A DNA stretch of 64,000 nt from Pontitalea aquivivens (GCF_046507575.1 NZ_JBKFEY010000014.1:10812-74811); one strand, 5' to 3'. Counted from the first letter of the stretch, positions 41,423 through 49,289 are shown. The notes: generated by a model from the sequence alone, not told the origin. Numbers and translations are program-made.

Positions 41423-42484
41423 TCAGACCATCCGCGCCCGGTGCCGCCTCAGCGCGGCGCCGAAGGCATCGGCAAAGCGCAAGACATCCTCGCGCCCCAC
41501 CCCCGGTCCGATCGACACGCGGATCGCCGAACCCGCCTGCGCTTCGTCATACCCCATCGCCACCAGTACACGGCTTGCCCGGACCTTGCCCGAAGAACAA
41601 GCCGACCCCGCCGACACCGCAAAACCGGCAAGGTCCAGCCGCATCACCTGCGTCTCGCCCTTCCAGCCCGGGGTCAGCACCGACAACGTGTTGGGCAAAA
41701 GCCCGGCCCCGTCTCCCGTTATCTCCCACCCGGGGAAGATAACATCTTCGGCGGCGTCTTCCAGAGCCAATTTTAGAATTTTTCTAATTTCAGCCACCCC
41801 GGCCCAGACACCCTGCGCCAGATCGCGCGCCGCCGCCTCGGCCGCCGCGCCGAAACCCGCGATGCCGATCAGGTTTTCGGTGCCCGCGCGCCGGCCCATT
41901 TCCTGCCCGCCGCCGCGCAGCTGTGCGGCCACATCCGTGCCCCGCCGCACCACCAGCGCGCCCACGCCCTTGGGCCCGCCCAGCTTGTGCGCAGAAATCA
42001 GCCCCGCCGTCACCCCCAGCCAGTTGAACGCCAGCGGCACCTTGCCAAAGGCCTGCGTCAGATCCGACACCGCCAGCCCCTCGGGCAGGCTCTGGATCAC
42101 GCCGGTCTCGGAATTGGCCAGCTGCAGCGCCGTGCGGCCCGGATCGGTCACCGCTACCCGCCCCTGCCGGTCCACCGGCAAATCCGCTTCGCACCAGGCC
42201 AGAACCGCATCATGTTCCACCGCGCCACAATGCAGCCCCCGCCCCGCGCAGGCCAGCGCCGCCGCCTCGGTCGCGCCCGAGGTGAAGATCACATCCTGCC
42301 CCTCGGCCCCCAGCGCGGCGGCGACCTGTGCCCGCGCCCGCTCCAGCAGGGCCCTGGCCGCCCGCCCCTCGGCATGAACCGAGGACGGATTGCCCACCAC
42401 ATCCATCGCCGCAATCATCGCCGCGCGCGCCTGCGGCCGCAGCGGCGTGGTGGCATTCCAGTCCAGATAAAGCCGCCCCGCCAT
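41423..42484 (-). CDS. Cysteine desulfurase, IscS/NifS-like (class I)
   Basis: 353 residues. K167 in SAHKLGGPKG binds PLP; C296 in SAGSACSSGK is the persulfide cysteine on the long loop of class I enzymes. Together with SufS at the other end of the cluster this gives two desulfurases of different class in one operon, an arrangement I recall from Rhodobacter and relatives. At 41769-41790 the coding sequence turns AT-rich, using rare codons AGA and CTA within the segment EIRKILKL. Overlaps none of its neighbours. Confidence 0.92.
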   Translation of the reverse strand: MAGRLYLDWNATTPLRPQARAAMIAAMDVVGNPSSVHAEGRAARALLERARAQVAAALGAEGQDVIFTSGATEAAALACAGRGLHCGAVEHDAVLAWCEADLPVDRQGRVAVTDPGRTALQLANSETGVIQSLPEGLAVSDLTQAFGKVPLAFNWLGVTAGLISAHKLGGPKGVGALVVRRGTDVAAQLRGGGQEMGRRAGTENLIGIAGFGAAAEAAARDLAQGVWAGVAEIRKILKLALEDAAEDVIFPGWEITGDGAGLLPNTLSVLTPGWKGETQVMRLDLAGFAVSAGSACSSGKVRASRVLVAMGYDEAQAGSAIRVSIGPGVGREDVLRFADAFGAALRRHRARMV

Positions 42485-42512
42485 CAGCCGCCCATCCGCG
42501 CGCCTGCGGCTT

Positions 42513-42540
42513 CTTCTTGGCCCAAATACTCCCCGCGGAG
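42513..42540 (+). repeat. Dispersed palindromic repeat, copy I (degenerate)
   Basis: CTTGGCCCAAATACTCCCCG resembles the TTGACCAAATATCCCGGGG core of other copies, but its GC hairpin is decayed. It is in the 106-bp gap between iscR and the IscS-like gene. Confidence 0.5.
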
Positions 42541-42590
42541 CGTCCCGGCGCAGCCACCCGCGCGCCGCCCGGGGATGCGGCCCGCCGCGC

Positions 42591-43049
42591 TCATTCGTCC
42601 ACCACCGAAAACAGCGACGGCACCGCCGGACAGGGCTTCAGCCCATTGCGCGCCACATCGGCCAGCGTGGTCTGGTGCAGAAAGACAAAGACCTGCGCGC
42701 TCAGGCTTTCCCACAGCCGGTTCGACAGCGACTGCGCCCGGCTGCCCGACACCCCGCCCGAAGCCCCCGCCCCCACATGCAGCGCGCTGACGGTTTCATC
42801 CACCGCCTCGAAAATCTCGGAAATCCGGATCTCTTCGGGCGCGCGCGCCAGACGATAGCCACCGCCCGGGCCGCGCACGCTGGCCACCAGCCCGGCGCGC
42901 CGCAGCCGCACGAACAGCTGTTCCAGATAGGGCAGGGAAATATCCTGCCTGCGCGAGATTTCGGACAGCGAGGTCATCTGCCCCGCGCCCGCGATCGCCA
43001 GATCCACCAGCGCCACCATCGCGTAGCGTCCCTTGGTCGAAAGCTTCAT
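42591..43049 (-). CDS. iscR: Rrf2-family Fe-S regulator IscR (cysteine-poor rhodobacteral type)
   Basis: 152 residues. An Rrf2 winged helix (MKLSTKGRYAMVALVDLA ... ISLPYLEQLFVRLRRAGLV ... GPGGGYRLA) is clear. The segment holding the three cluster cysteines and histidine of E. coli IscR (about 92-107) reads VGAGASGGVSGSRAQS without cysteine; the only cysteine is C140 near the C terminus. A single-cysteine IscR that still binds a cluster and represses Fe-S genes has been described in Rhodobacter sphaeroides. First gene of the suf operon and probably its autogenous repressor. Confidence 0.93.
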   Translation of the reverse strand: MKLSTKGRYAMVALVDLAIAGAGQMTSLSEISRRQDISLPYLEQLFVRLRRAGLVASVRGPGGGYRLARAPEEIRISEIFEAVDETVSALHVGAGASGGVSGSRAQSLSNRLWESLSAQVFVFLHQTTLADVARNGLKPCPAVPSLFSVVDE

Positions 43050-43162
43050 CCAACCCTCCGCCGGCCCTGAAAAGCAAAAGCGGACACGGCCATTGACGCC
43101 GCGCCCTTCGCCCCTTAACTCACTTGCACCCGAATGTCCGGCATCCCGCCGGAGATGGCCCC

Positions 43163-43191
43163 GTCCTATGGTGTCCGAGCGATTGCGTCAA
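43163..43191 (-). promoter_or_regulatory. Candidate iscR-suf promoter
   Basis: On the minus strand TTGACG (43191-43186), a 17-bp spacer and TAGGAC (43168-43163), about 110 bp upstream of iscR. GGGTCTAAACTTGACG overlaps the -35 and is a plausible place for IscR or an iron regulator to bind, but I cannot confirm a consensus by eye. Confidence 0.4.
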
Positions 43192-43244
43192 GTTTAGACC
43201 CGCCCGTCCACCTGCGACAGATCGACAGGAACCAGGCAAGATCC

Positions 43245-43904
43245 ATGCCCGAAGTCATTTTTCCCGGACCCGAAGGTCGCCTTGAAGGCCGCTACCACCC
43301 CCAGCCCGCCCCCGATGCGCCGATCGCCATCGTGCTGCACCCCGACCCGCAGTTCGGCGGCACGATGAACAACCGCGTGGTCTATAACCTGCACTATGCC
43401 TTTCACCGGCTGGGCTTCACGGTGCTGCGCTTCAACTTCCGCGGCGTGGGCCGCAGCCAGGGCGAATATGACCAGGGCATCGGCGAGCTGTCGGATGCCG
43501 CCTCGGCGCTGGATTACCTGCAGACGATGAACCCCAATTCCAAGCATTGCTGGGTCGCGGGCTTTTCCTTCGGTGCCTGGATCGGGATGCAACTGCTGAT
43601 GCGGCGGCCGGAAATCACCGGCTTCATTTCTGTCGCGCCACCGGCGAACATGTATGATTTCAGCTTTCTTGCGCCCTGCCCGTCTTCGGGGCTGATCATC
43701 AACGGCACCGCCGACCGCGTGGCCCCGCCCAAGGACACGGCGACGCTGGTGGCCAAGCTGCGCGAACAGAAGGGCATCACCATCACCCATCAGGAGGTCG
43801 AGGGCGCCGACCATTTCTTCAAGGATGATGACGCGCATATGAAGCCGATGATCGACACCGTGCAGGCCTATGTCAAACGCCGCCTGACGGAAGGGTCGCG
43901 CTGA
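43245..43904 (+). CDS. Alpha/beta hydrolase
   Basis: 219 residues. Nucleophile elbow GFSFGAW (S at about 109), oxyanion-region LHPDPQFGGTMNN, acid TADRVAPP and histidine GADHFFK are all in order. This compact family of serine hydrolases has unknown substrates. ATG at 43245 (MPEVIFPGPEGRLEGRY) chosen because the protein-like sequence begins there. Upstream of two short genes with which it probably forms an operon (1 bp gap). Confidence 0.85.
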   Translation: MPEVIFPGPEGRLEGRYHPQPAPDAPIAIVLHPDPQFGGTMNNRVVYNLHYAFHRLGFTVLRFNFRGVGRSQGEYDQGIGELSDAASALDYLQTMNPNSKHCWVAGFSFGAWIGMQLLMRRPEITGFISVAPPANMYDFSFLAPCPSSGLIINGTADRVAPPKDTATLVAKLREQKGITITHQEVEGADHFFKDDDAHMKPMIDTVQAYVKRRLTEGSR

Positions 43905-43905
43905 C

Positions 43906-44145
43906 ATGGCGCTGGTCGACGATCTGGCCGACCGGCTGGCCGCCGATGTGATGACCGCGATGGACGAACTGGGCGACGACCGTTTCTACATCGAGGTGGG
44001 CAAGGTCATCGGCACCTCCTCGCCCTCGCTGGAAGAGGCGTTCATGACCTCATGCCGGCTGCGCATTTCCGAGACGCGCGCGCGCCGCTTCATCGAAGAC
44101 CGGCTGGCCGCGCTGCGCCGCGACAAGAAAAGCCACGCCGGGTGA
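43906..44145 (+). CDS. Small conserved protein of unknown function
   Basis: 79 residues, acidic, predicted all-helical, no membrane segment: MALVDDLADRLAADVMTAMDE at the start and RRFIEDRLAALRRDKK at the end. I do not recognise a family. It starts 1 bp after the hydrolase stop and its own stop overlaps the GTG of the HD-domain gene (GTGA), so the three are tightly coupled. Confidence 0.65.
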   Translation: MALVDDLADRLAADVMTAMDELGDDRFYIEVGKVIGTSSPSLEEAFMTSCRLRISETRARRFIEDRLAALRRDKKSHAG

Positions 44146-44729
44146 GCGCGCGTCTGGACGCGCAGTTCCGCTTCCTGATCGAGGCGGACAAGCTCAAGCA
44201 GGTGCTGCGCGCAACCCGCCTGACCGACGGGTCGCGGCGGGAAAATTCCGGCGAACATTCCTGGCATCTGGCGCTTTATGCGCTGGTCCTGGCCGATCAG
44301 GCGGGGCCCGGGGTCAATATCGACCGGGTAATCCGCATGCTGCTGCTGCATGATCTGGTGGAAATCGACGTGGGCGACGTGCCGATCCATTCGGCCAATG
44401 GCATGGCCCATGGTTCCGCTGCCGTCCAGGCCGCCGAGGCCGCCGCCGCGGATCGTATTTTCGGCATCCTTCCCGATGACTTGCGCGACGATCTTCGTGC
44501 GCTCTGGCAAGAGTTCGAGGCCGCCCTGACCCCCGATGCGGTCTTTGCCAGGGCGCTGGACCGGGTGCAGCCGGTGATCCACAACATCGCCTCGGGCGGG
44601 GGCACCTGGGCGGAATATGATGTGACCTGGCCACAGCTTGAATCGCGGGTGGGATCGCGGATCGCGCGGGGCGCCCCGGCGCTGTGGGATTGGGTCGCGG
44701 CCCGGGCACGGGGCTGGTTCGGGATCTAG
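44142..44729 (+). CDS. HD-domain phosphohydrolase (YfbR/HDDC2-like)
   Basis: 195 residues. The HD metal site is complete: H in GEHSWHLALYALVL, HD in LLLHDLVEIDVGD and the later D in ARALDRVQPVIHNI. The family hydrolyses 5'-deoxynucleoside monophosphates or related nucleotides. GTG start at 44142 overlaps the preceding stop; an in-frame ATG further upstream lies inside the small gene. Convergent with rlmE across a palindromic-repeat copy. Confidence 0.87.
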   Translation: MSARLDAQFRFLIEADKLKQVLRATRLTDGSRRENSGEHSWHLALYALVLADQAGPGVNIDRVIRMLLLHDLVEIDVGDVPIHSANGMAHGSAAVQAAEAAAADRIFGILPDDLRDDLRALWQEFEAALTPDAVFARALDRVQPVIHNIASGGGTWAEYDVTWPQLESRVGSRIARGAPALWDWVAARARGWFGI

Positions 44730-44740
44730 TCACCCGCCGC

Positions 44741-44860
44741 CCGGGGGTTTTCCACCCCCGGACCCCCGGAGGATATTTCGGCAAATCCGAAGCGGCCTTC
44801 ATCTTGCCCGAAATACCTCGGGGGTGAATTTGGCGCAGCCAAAGAGGGGGCAGCGCCCCC
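44741..44860. repeat. Dispersed palindromic repeat, copy C (two inverted halves)
   Basis: CCGGGGGTTTTCCACCCCCGG, then GGAGGATATTTCGGCAAATC, CATCTTGCCCGAAATACC, TCGGGGGTG and AGAGGGGGCAGCGCCCCCTT. It occupies nearly the whole gap between the convergent HD-domain gene and rlmE. Confidence 0.85.
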
Positions 44861-44884
44861 TTACCCGGGCGGATCCCGTCCCAA

Positions 44885-45688
44885 TCAGGCGTCGGTTGCA
44901 GCGCCCGCACCTTCGTGGCGGCGGCCGCGGAAGCCCTGGGCCACCACGAATTTCTCGGAACTGTCGGACCGGCTGGCCGGGGGTTTGACATTGGCGACCT
45001 TGCTGAAGTTCTTCTTCAGGATCGCCTGCAGCTCGTTCTCGGCGCCGCCCGCCAGCACCTTGGCCACGAAGGTCCCGCCCTCTTCCAGGACGTCAAAGGC
45101 GAATTCGGCGGCCGCTTCGCACAGCGCGATGATGCGCAGGTGATCCGTGCCCTGATGGCCGGACGAGGCCGCGGCCATGTCCGACATCACCACATCGGCC
45201 TTGCCGCCCAGCCATTGCTTGACCTGTTCATCCGCGCCATCGGCCAGGAAATCGAGCTGATGGATTTCCGCGCCCGCGATGGGGGCGACCTCTTGCAGGT
45301 CGACGCCCAGCACGGTGCCCACCTTCTTGCCCGATTTCTCGCCAAGCGCGTTGACCCGCGCGACCGCCACCTGGCACCAGCCCCCGGGCGCGCAGCCCAG
45401 GTCGACCACCCGCGCGCCGGGCACCAGGAAGCGGTATTTGTCGTCCAGTTCCAGGATCTTGTAGGCCGCGCGGCCGCGGTATCCCTCTTTCCGGGCGCGC
45501 TGCACATAAGGATCGTTCAGCTGGCGTTCCAGCCACAGCGTCGAGGACAGCTTGCGCCCCTTGGCGGTCTTGACCCGCACGCGCAGGTCGCGCTGGCCCC
45601 GCCCCGAGGTGTTCCTGGGCGCGCCAGCCCCGCCTTTACCCGCGCCGCCTTTACCCGCCCCGTCTTTACCCGTCGGTGTCTTGGTCAT
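44885..45688 (-). CDS. rlmE: 23S rRNA (uridine-2552 2'-O) methyltransferase
   Basis: 267 residues. RrmJ/FtsJ fold: SAM motif VVDLGCAPGGWCQVA, catalytic region DVMSDMAAASSGH and EGGTFVAKVLAG fit the K-D-K-E tetrad. It methylates U2552 in the A-loop of 23S rRNA during late 50S assembly. The N terminus has a lysine-glycine extension (GKDGAGKGGAGKGGAG) encoded by an imperfect 15-bp tandem repeat. Start overlaps the ppx/gppA stop by one base. Confidence 0.93.
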   Translation of the reverse strand: MTKTPTGKDGAGKGGAGKGGAGAPRNTSGRGQRDLRVRVKTAKGRKLSSTLWLERQLNDPYVQRARKEGYRGRAAYKILELDDKYRFLVPGARVVDLGCAPGGWCQVAVARVNALGEKSGKKVGTVLGVDLQEVAPIAGAEIHQLDFLADGADEQVKQWLGGKADVVMSDMAAASSGHQGTDHLRIIALCEAAAEFAFDVLEEGGTFVAKVLAGGAENELQAILKKNFSKVANVKPPASRSDSSEKFVVAQGFRGRRHEGAGAATDA

Positions 45689-46803
45689 CAGATCGTCCCC
45701 GGTTCTTCCAGCACGCCATCGGCGGCCATCAGTGCATATAAAAGCCCCTCGCGCAGGCCGCGGTCGGCGACCGACAGCCGATCGGTGGGCCAGACCCGCA
45801 TCAGCGCCTGCAAGATCGCCGCGCCCGACATGATCAGCGTGTGCCGGTCACGCCCGATGCGCGGATCGGTGCGCCGCCCTTCGGGACCCAGCGACAGGAA
45901 ATCGCGGATCACCGCGTCGATCTGCAGGCTGGACATGCGCAGCCCGTCAACGCGGTTGCGGTCATAGCGGCGCAGCCCCAGATGGCAGGCCGCCACCGTT
46001 GTGACCGTGCCCGAGGTGCCGATGATCTGGAACCCCTCGCGCGGCGATCCGGCGCTGTAGGGCGAGAAATCGGCCAGTTTCTCTTCAAAGAACCAGCTCA
46101 TAAGCGCGAAGCGCGCCGCGTCATCCTCGACATCGGCGAACTGGTCCTTGAGCGTGGCCACCCCCAGCGGAACGGAAATCCAGTCGACCACCCGGGCCGA
46201 GCCGGGGTCTTCGCGCGCGGCATCCAGCCCCGAGGACAGCCGCATGATCGCGCGGGCGCGTTCGGGGGCGGGCACATCGGACAGGTCGATCCAGACCAGT
46301 TCGGTCGAGCCCCCGCCGATATCGACCACCAGAAGCTGTTCGGTGCGCGGATTGACCAGCGAGGCGCAAGAGATCACGGCCAGCCGCGCCTCTTCCTCGG
46401 GCTTGATGATTTCCAGCGGCAGGCCGGTTTCGCGACGCACGAAGCGCAGGAAATCGCGCGCGTTGCTGGCGCGGCGACAGGCCTCGGTCGCGACCAGGCG
46501 CATGCGCTTGACGCCGTGGGATTCGATCTTGCGCCGGCAGATCTGCAGCGCCTGCACCGTGCGCGCCATCGAGGCACGCGACAACCGCCCCGAGGCTTCA
46601 AGCCCCTGGCCCAGCTGGACAGCCTTGGAAAAGCTGTCGACCACATGGAACTGATTGCCCCTGGGACAGGCGATCAGCATGCGGCAACTGTTGGTGCCAA
46701 GATCAAGCGCAGCATAAAGCTCGCCCGACTCGGCGGGTTGGGTCGCGGGACGCTCTACCGGTTTCGGGAACGCGCCCGCGGACCGGGGACGCCTGGGCGC
46801 CAT
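45688..46803 (-). CDS. Ppx/GppA-family exopolyphosphatase
   Basis: 371 residues, actin-like ATPase fold: ALDLGTNSCRMLIA near residue 33, VVDIGGGSTELVWIDL in the second half-site and GTSGTVTTVAACHLGLRRYDRNRVDG. Members hydrolyse polyphosphate or the (p)ppGpp precursor pppGpp. The rlmE-ppx pairing recurs in alphaproteobacteria. N-terminal ~28 residues are proline/arginine-rich and probably disordered; a later start cannot be excluded. Confidence 0.9.
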   Translation of the reverse strand: MAPRRPRSAGAFPKPVERPATQPAESGELYAALDLGTNSCRMLIACPRGNQFHVVDSFSKAVQLGQGLEASGRLSRASMARTVQALQICRRKIESHGVKRMRLVATEACRRASNARDFLRFVRRETGLPLEIIKPEEEARLAVISCASLVNPRTEQLLVVDIGGGSTELVWIDLSDVPAPERARAIMRLSSGLDAAREDPGSARVVDWISVPLGVATLKDQFADVEDDAARFALMSWFFEEKLADFSPYSAGSPREGFQIIGTSGTVTTVAACHLGLRRYDRNRVDGLRMSSLQIDAVIRDFLSLGPEGRRTDPRIGRDRHTLIMSGAAILQALMRVWPTDRLSVADRGLREGLLYALMAADGVLEEPGTI

Positions 46804-46881
46804 CTTGCACGCCCTCCGATTTCAAGTTGTCCCCAAGGTAGTGGCAGCGATCCGCCGATGCAAGAGCGGGCGGCAGGATGC

Positions 46882-46948
46882 GGGCCGGGATCGGGGCCGG
46901 GATCGGGGCCGGCATACGGGGCCGGCATACGGGGCCGGCATACGGGGG
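46882..46948. repeat. 12/13-bp minisatellite
   Basis: Five consecutive units: a partial and a full GGGGCCGGGATC, then three identical GGGGCCGGCATAC (46905-46917, 46918-46930, 46931-46943). Part of the 350-bp gene-free stretch 46804-47153 between the divergent ppx and virulence-factor-domain genes; the rest of that stretch holds palindromic-repeat copy D and nothing else recognisable. Confidence 0.9.
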
Positions 46949-46988
46949 CGTGACGGGAAAACGGCAGTGCGTCATGGCAGGCGGCGGC

Positions 46989-47055
46989 AGGGGGGCGCTG
47001 CCCCCCTCGCGGCAAAGCCGCTCACCCCCCGGGATATTTTCGCAAAGCCGAAAGC
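46989..47055 (-). repeat. Dispersed palindromic repeat, copy D
   Basis: CAGGGGGGCGCTGCCCCCCT, then CACCCCCCGGGATATTTTCG and GCAAAGCCGAAAGC. It is the only copy in a divergent intergenic region, roughly 100 bp upstream of the virulence-factor-domain gene. Confidence 0.85.
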
Positions 47056-47153
47056 AGAGCCCGCACCAAAGGTCGCCAAGCCCGCGCAACATGTCGAAAA
47101 CCGTCATCGCGGCTGGCGCTTGCGGGCGTATCTGTGGGGGAAAGGGAATCACC

Positions 47154-47495
47154 ATGACCGAAAGCACCACCAGGATCACCATCATCTGCTGGCGCGACAT
47201 TCCCGCACAGGTCATCGCGGGCCAGGGACGGGGCGCGATCAAGATCGCGCTGCCCGAACGGTTCGAACAGGCGATCGACCGCTGTGCGATGAAGGTGGGC
47301 GCGCGCGATGCCGATGCCTATCTGGCCGAGTGGCGCAGGCGGCCCGCGGGCACCCGGCCCGGCGGGGATGCGGCGGCGGCGGCGGTGGCAGAGGTGGCGC
47401 GGCTGGTCGGCGAATATGACGCGGCGCGGCTGGCGCGGCTGGTTGCGCGGGATGGCTGGGATGCGCCCGGCGCCGATACGGGGGAAACCGGATGA
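47154..47495 (+). CDS. Virulence-factor-domain protein of a one-carbon cluster
   Basis: 113 residues starting MTESTTRITIICWRDIPAQVI, matching the small family Pfam names Virulence_fact; the name is historical and no virulence function is implied. Motifs GQGRGAIKIALPERFEQAID are typical. In Rhodobacterales it commonly precedes a methylenetetrahydrofolate-reductase-like gene and a methyltetrahydrofolate methyltransferase gene, as here. Its stop overlaps the ATG (47492) at which the next gene should begin. Confidence 0.8.
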   Translation: MTESTTRITIICWRDIPAQVIAGQGRGAIKIALPERFEQAIDRCAMKVGARDADAYLAEWRRRPAGTRPGGDAAAAAVAEVARLVGEYDAARLARLVARDGWDAPGADTGETG

Positions 47496-47600
47496 CATTG
47501 CTGGACTTTCGCCGCGGCCGGGATTGCGGATTTCCGCCCGCTTCTGCCGGCTGGCACGCGGGTCTATATCGCCCATATCGACGGCACCCCGATCGGGGAC

Positions 47601-48305
47601 ATGGTCGCCACCGCGCGGCGCCTGCGTGACGAAGGCTTTGCGCCGATGCCCCATCTGCCCGCCCGCCTGATCCGCGACCGGGCGACGCTGGCCGACTGGA
47701 TTGCGCGCTATCGCGCCGAGGCGGGCGTGTCCGGGGCGCTGGTGCTGGGCGGCGGGCGGTCGCAGGCCGCGGGGGATTTCGACAATGCCATGCAGCTGCT
47801 GGACACGGGGCTGTTTGAAGGCTTTACCCGGCTGCATGTGGCCGGCCACCCCGAGGGCAACCGCGACATCGACCCCGATGGCTCGGACCGGATGGTGATG
47901 GAGGCGCTGCGCCTGAAACAGGCCTTTGCCGCGCGCAGCGATGCGCGCATGGCGATCGTCACCCAGTTCTGCTTTGACCCCGCCCCGGTGATTGCCTGGG
48001 CGGACCGGCTGGCGGCCGATGGCATCGACCTGCCGATCCATATCGGCGTGGCGGGCCCCGCGCGGCTGCAGACGCTGGTGAAATTCGCCGTGGCCTGTGG
48101 CGTGGGGCCCAGCATCCGCGTGCTGCAACGGCGCGCGCGCGATGTGACGCGGCTGTTGCTGCCCTTTGAGCCGACCGCGTTTCTGACCGCCCTGGCCGCG
48201 CACAAGGCGGCCAGCCCCGCCTTCGGCATCGGCTCGGTGCATCTGTTCCCCCTTGGGGGGATCGCGACCACGGCCGCCTGGCTGGCGGACCACACGAAAG
48301 GCTGA
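47601..48305 (+). CDS. Methylenetetrahydrofolate-reductase-like protein, N-terminus disrupted
   Basis: 234 intact codons from ATG 47601. TIM-barrel FAD-binding features: RLHVAGHPEGNRDID, ATQFCFDPAPVIAWAD-like TQFCFD and HIGVAGPARLQTLVKFA. The protein-like frame extends upstream without a start as ADFRPLLPAGTRVYIAHIDG until a TGA at 47493, while the coupled ATG at 47492 opens a different frame (MTLLDFRR). Full-length relatives have about 40 more N-terminal residues including the barrel strand with the catalytic glutamate. So a deletion with frameshift, or a sequence error, lies around 47515-47525. Possibly a pseudogene. Confidence 0.7.
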   Translation: MVATARRLRDEGFAPMPHLPARLIRDRATLADWIARYRAEAGVSGALVLGGGRSQAAGDFDNAMQLLDTGLFEGFTRLHVAGHPEGNRDIDPDGSDRMVMEALRLKQAFAARSDARMAIVTQFCFDPAPVIAWADRLAADGIDLPIHIGVAGPARLQTLVKFAVACGVGPSIRVLQRRARDVTRLLLPFEPTAFLTALAAHKAASPAFGIGSVHLFPLGGIATTAAWLADHTKG

Positions 48306-48307
48306 TC

Positions 48308-49288
48308 ATGACCCGCACCGTTCTGGAATCGAAAACGAAAGCCGTGGTGATCGGCTTTGACGAGCCGTTTTGCGTGATCGGCGAACGCATCAACCCCACG
48401 GGCCGCAAGAAGCTGGCCGCCGAGCTGGAGGCAGGCGATTTCAGCACCGTGGAACGCGACGCGCTGGAACAGGTGGCCTGCGGGGCGACGGTGCTGGATA
48501 TCAATTCGGGCGCGGTGTTTTCCAACAGGATGGCCCAGGACCCGCGCTATGCCGACAACAACTTTGTCGAGCCGCCGCTGATGCGCGACCTGTGCGCGCG
48601 GGTGCAGGCGCTGGTCGATGTACCCTTGTGCATCGACAGTTCGGTCCCCGAGGCGCTGAAGGCGGGCCTGGAAACCTGCGCGGGCCGGCCCTTGCTGAAT
48701 TCCGTCACCGGCGAGGAAGAGCGGCTGGACCTGGTCCTGCCCCTGGTGCGGAAATACAACGTGCCGGTCGTGGCGATTTCCAACGACGACAGCGGCATTT
48801 CCGAAGACCCCGACGTGCGCTTTGCCGTGGCGAAAAAGATCGTGCAGCGCGCGGCCGATTACGGCATTCCGGCGCATGACATCGTGGTGGATCCGCTGGT
48901 GATGCCGGTGGGCGCGATGGCCAGTGCCGGGCGGCAGGTGTTCACGCTGATCCGGCGGCTGCGGGCGGAACTGGGGGTGAACACGACCTGCGGCGCCTCG
49001 AACATCAGCTTTGGGCTGCCGCACCGGCATGGGGTGAATGCGGCCTTCCTGCCGATGGCGATCGGCGCGGGCATGACCAGCGCGATCATGAACCCCGTGC
49101 GCGCCCCCGAGATGGAGGCGATCCGCGCCGCCAACCTGCTGATGGATCACGACCCCAACGGCGGCGACTGGATCCGGTTCGCCCGCATCCTTGAGGCGAT
49201 GAAGCCGGGCGCGGACTTTGCCGAAGCCGCGGCCGCGGCCGCCGCTGCGGGGACGGGGCGCGCAGGACGGCGGCGCGCGCGCGGCTGA
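48308..49288 (+). CDS. Methyltetrahydrofolate:cobalamin methyltransferase (pterin-binding; possible split-MetH part)
   Basis: 326 residues, pterin-binding TIM barrel: IGERINPTGRKKLAAEL, ATVLDINSGAVF, PLCIDSSVPEALKAGLE, VVDPLVMPVGAMASAG and GASNISFGLPHR. It transfers methyl from methyltetrahydrofolate to a corrinoid protein. In several Rhodobacterales a stand-alone pterin-binding domain is one piece of a split methionine synthase, which would fit a free-standing enzyme here, but the cobalamin and homocysteine parts are not in this window. The C terminus is an Ala run followed by GRRRARG. Confidence 0.88.
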   Translation: MTRTVLESKTKAVVIGFDEPFCVIGERINPTGRKKLAAELEAGDFSTVERDALEQVACGATVLDINSGAVFSNRMAQDPRYADNNFVEPPLMRDLCARVQALVDVPLCIDSSVPEALKAGLETCAGRPLLNSVTGEEERLDLVLPLVRKYNVPVVAISNDDSGISEDPDVRFAVAKKIVQRAADYGIPAHDIVVDPLVMPVGAMASAGRQVFTLIRRLRAELGVNTTCGASNISFGLPHRHGVNAAFLPMAIGAGMTSAIMNPVRAPEMEAIRAANLLMDHDPNGGDWIRFARILEAMKPGADFAEAAAAAAAAGTGRAGRRRARG

Positions 49289-49289
49289 C

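Noticed and set aside
46805..47153. Open frames across the minisatellite and repeat D
   Set aside because: Peptides are repeats of Gly/Arg/Ile made by the DNA repeat; no start site or family.
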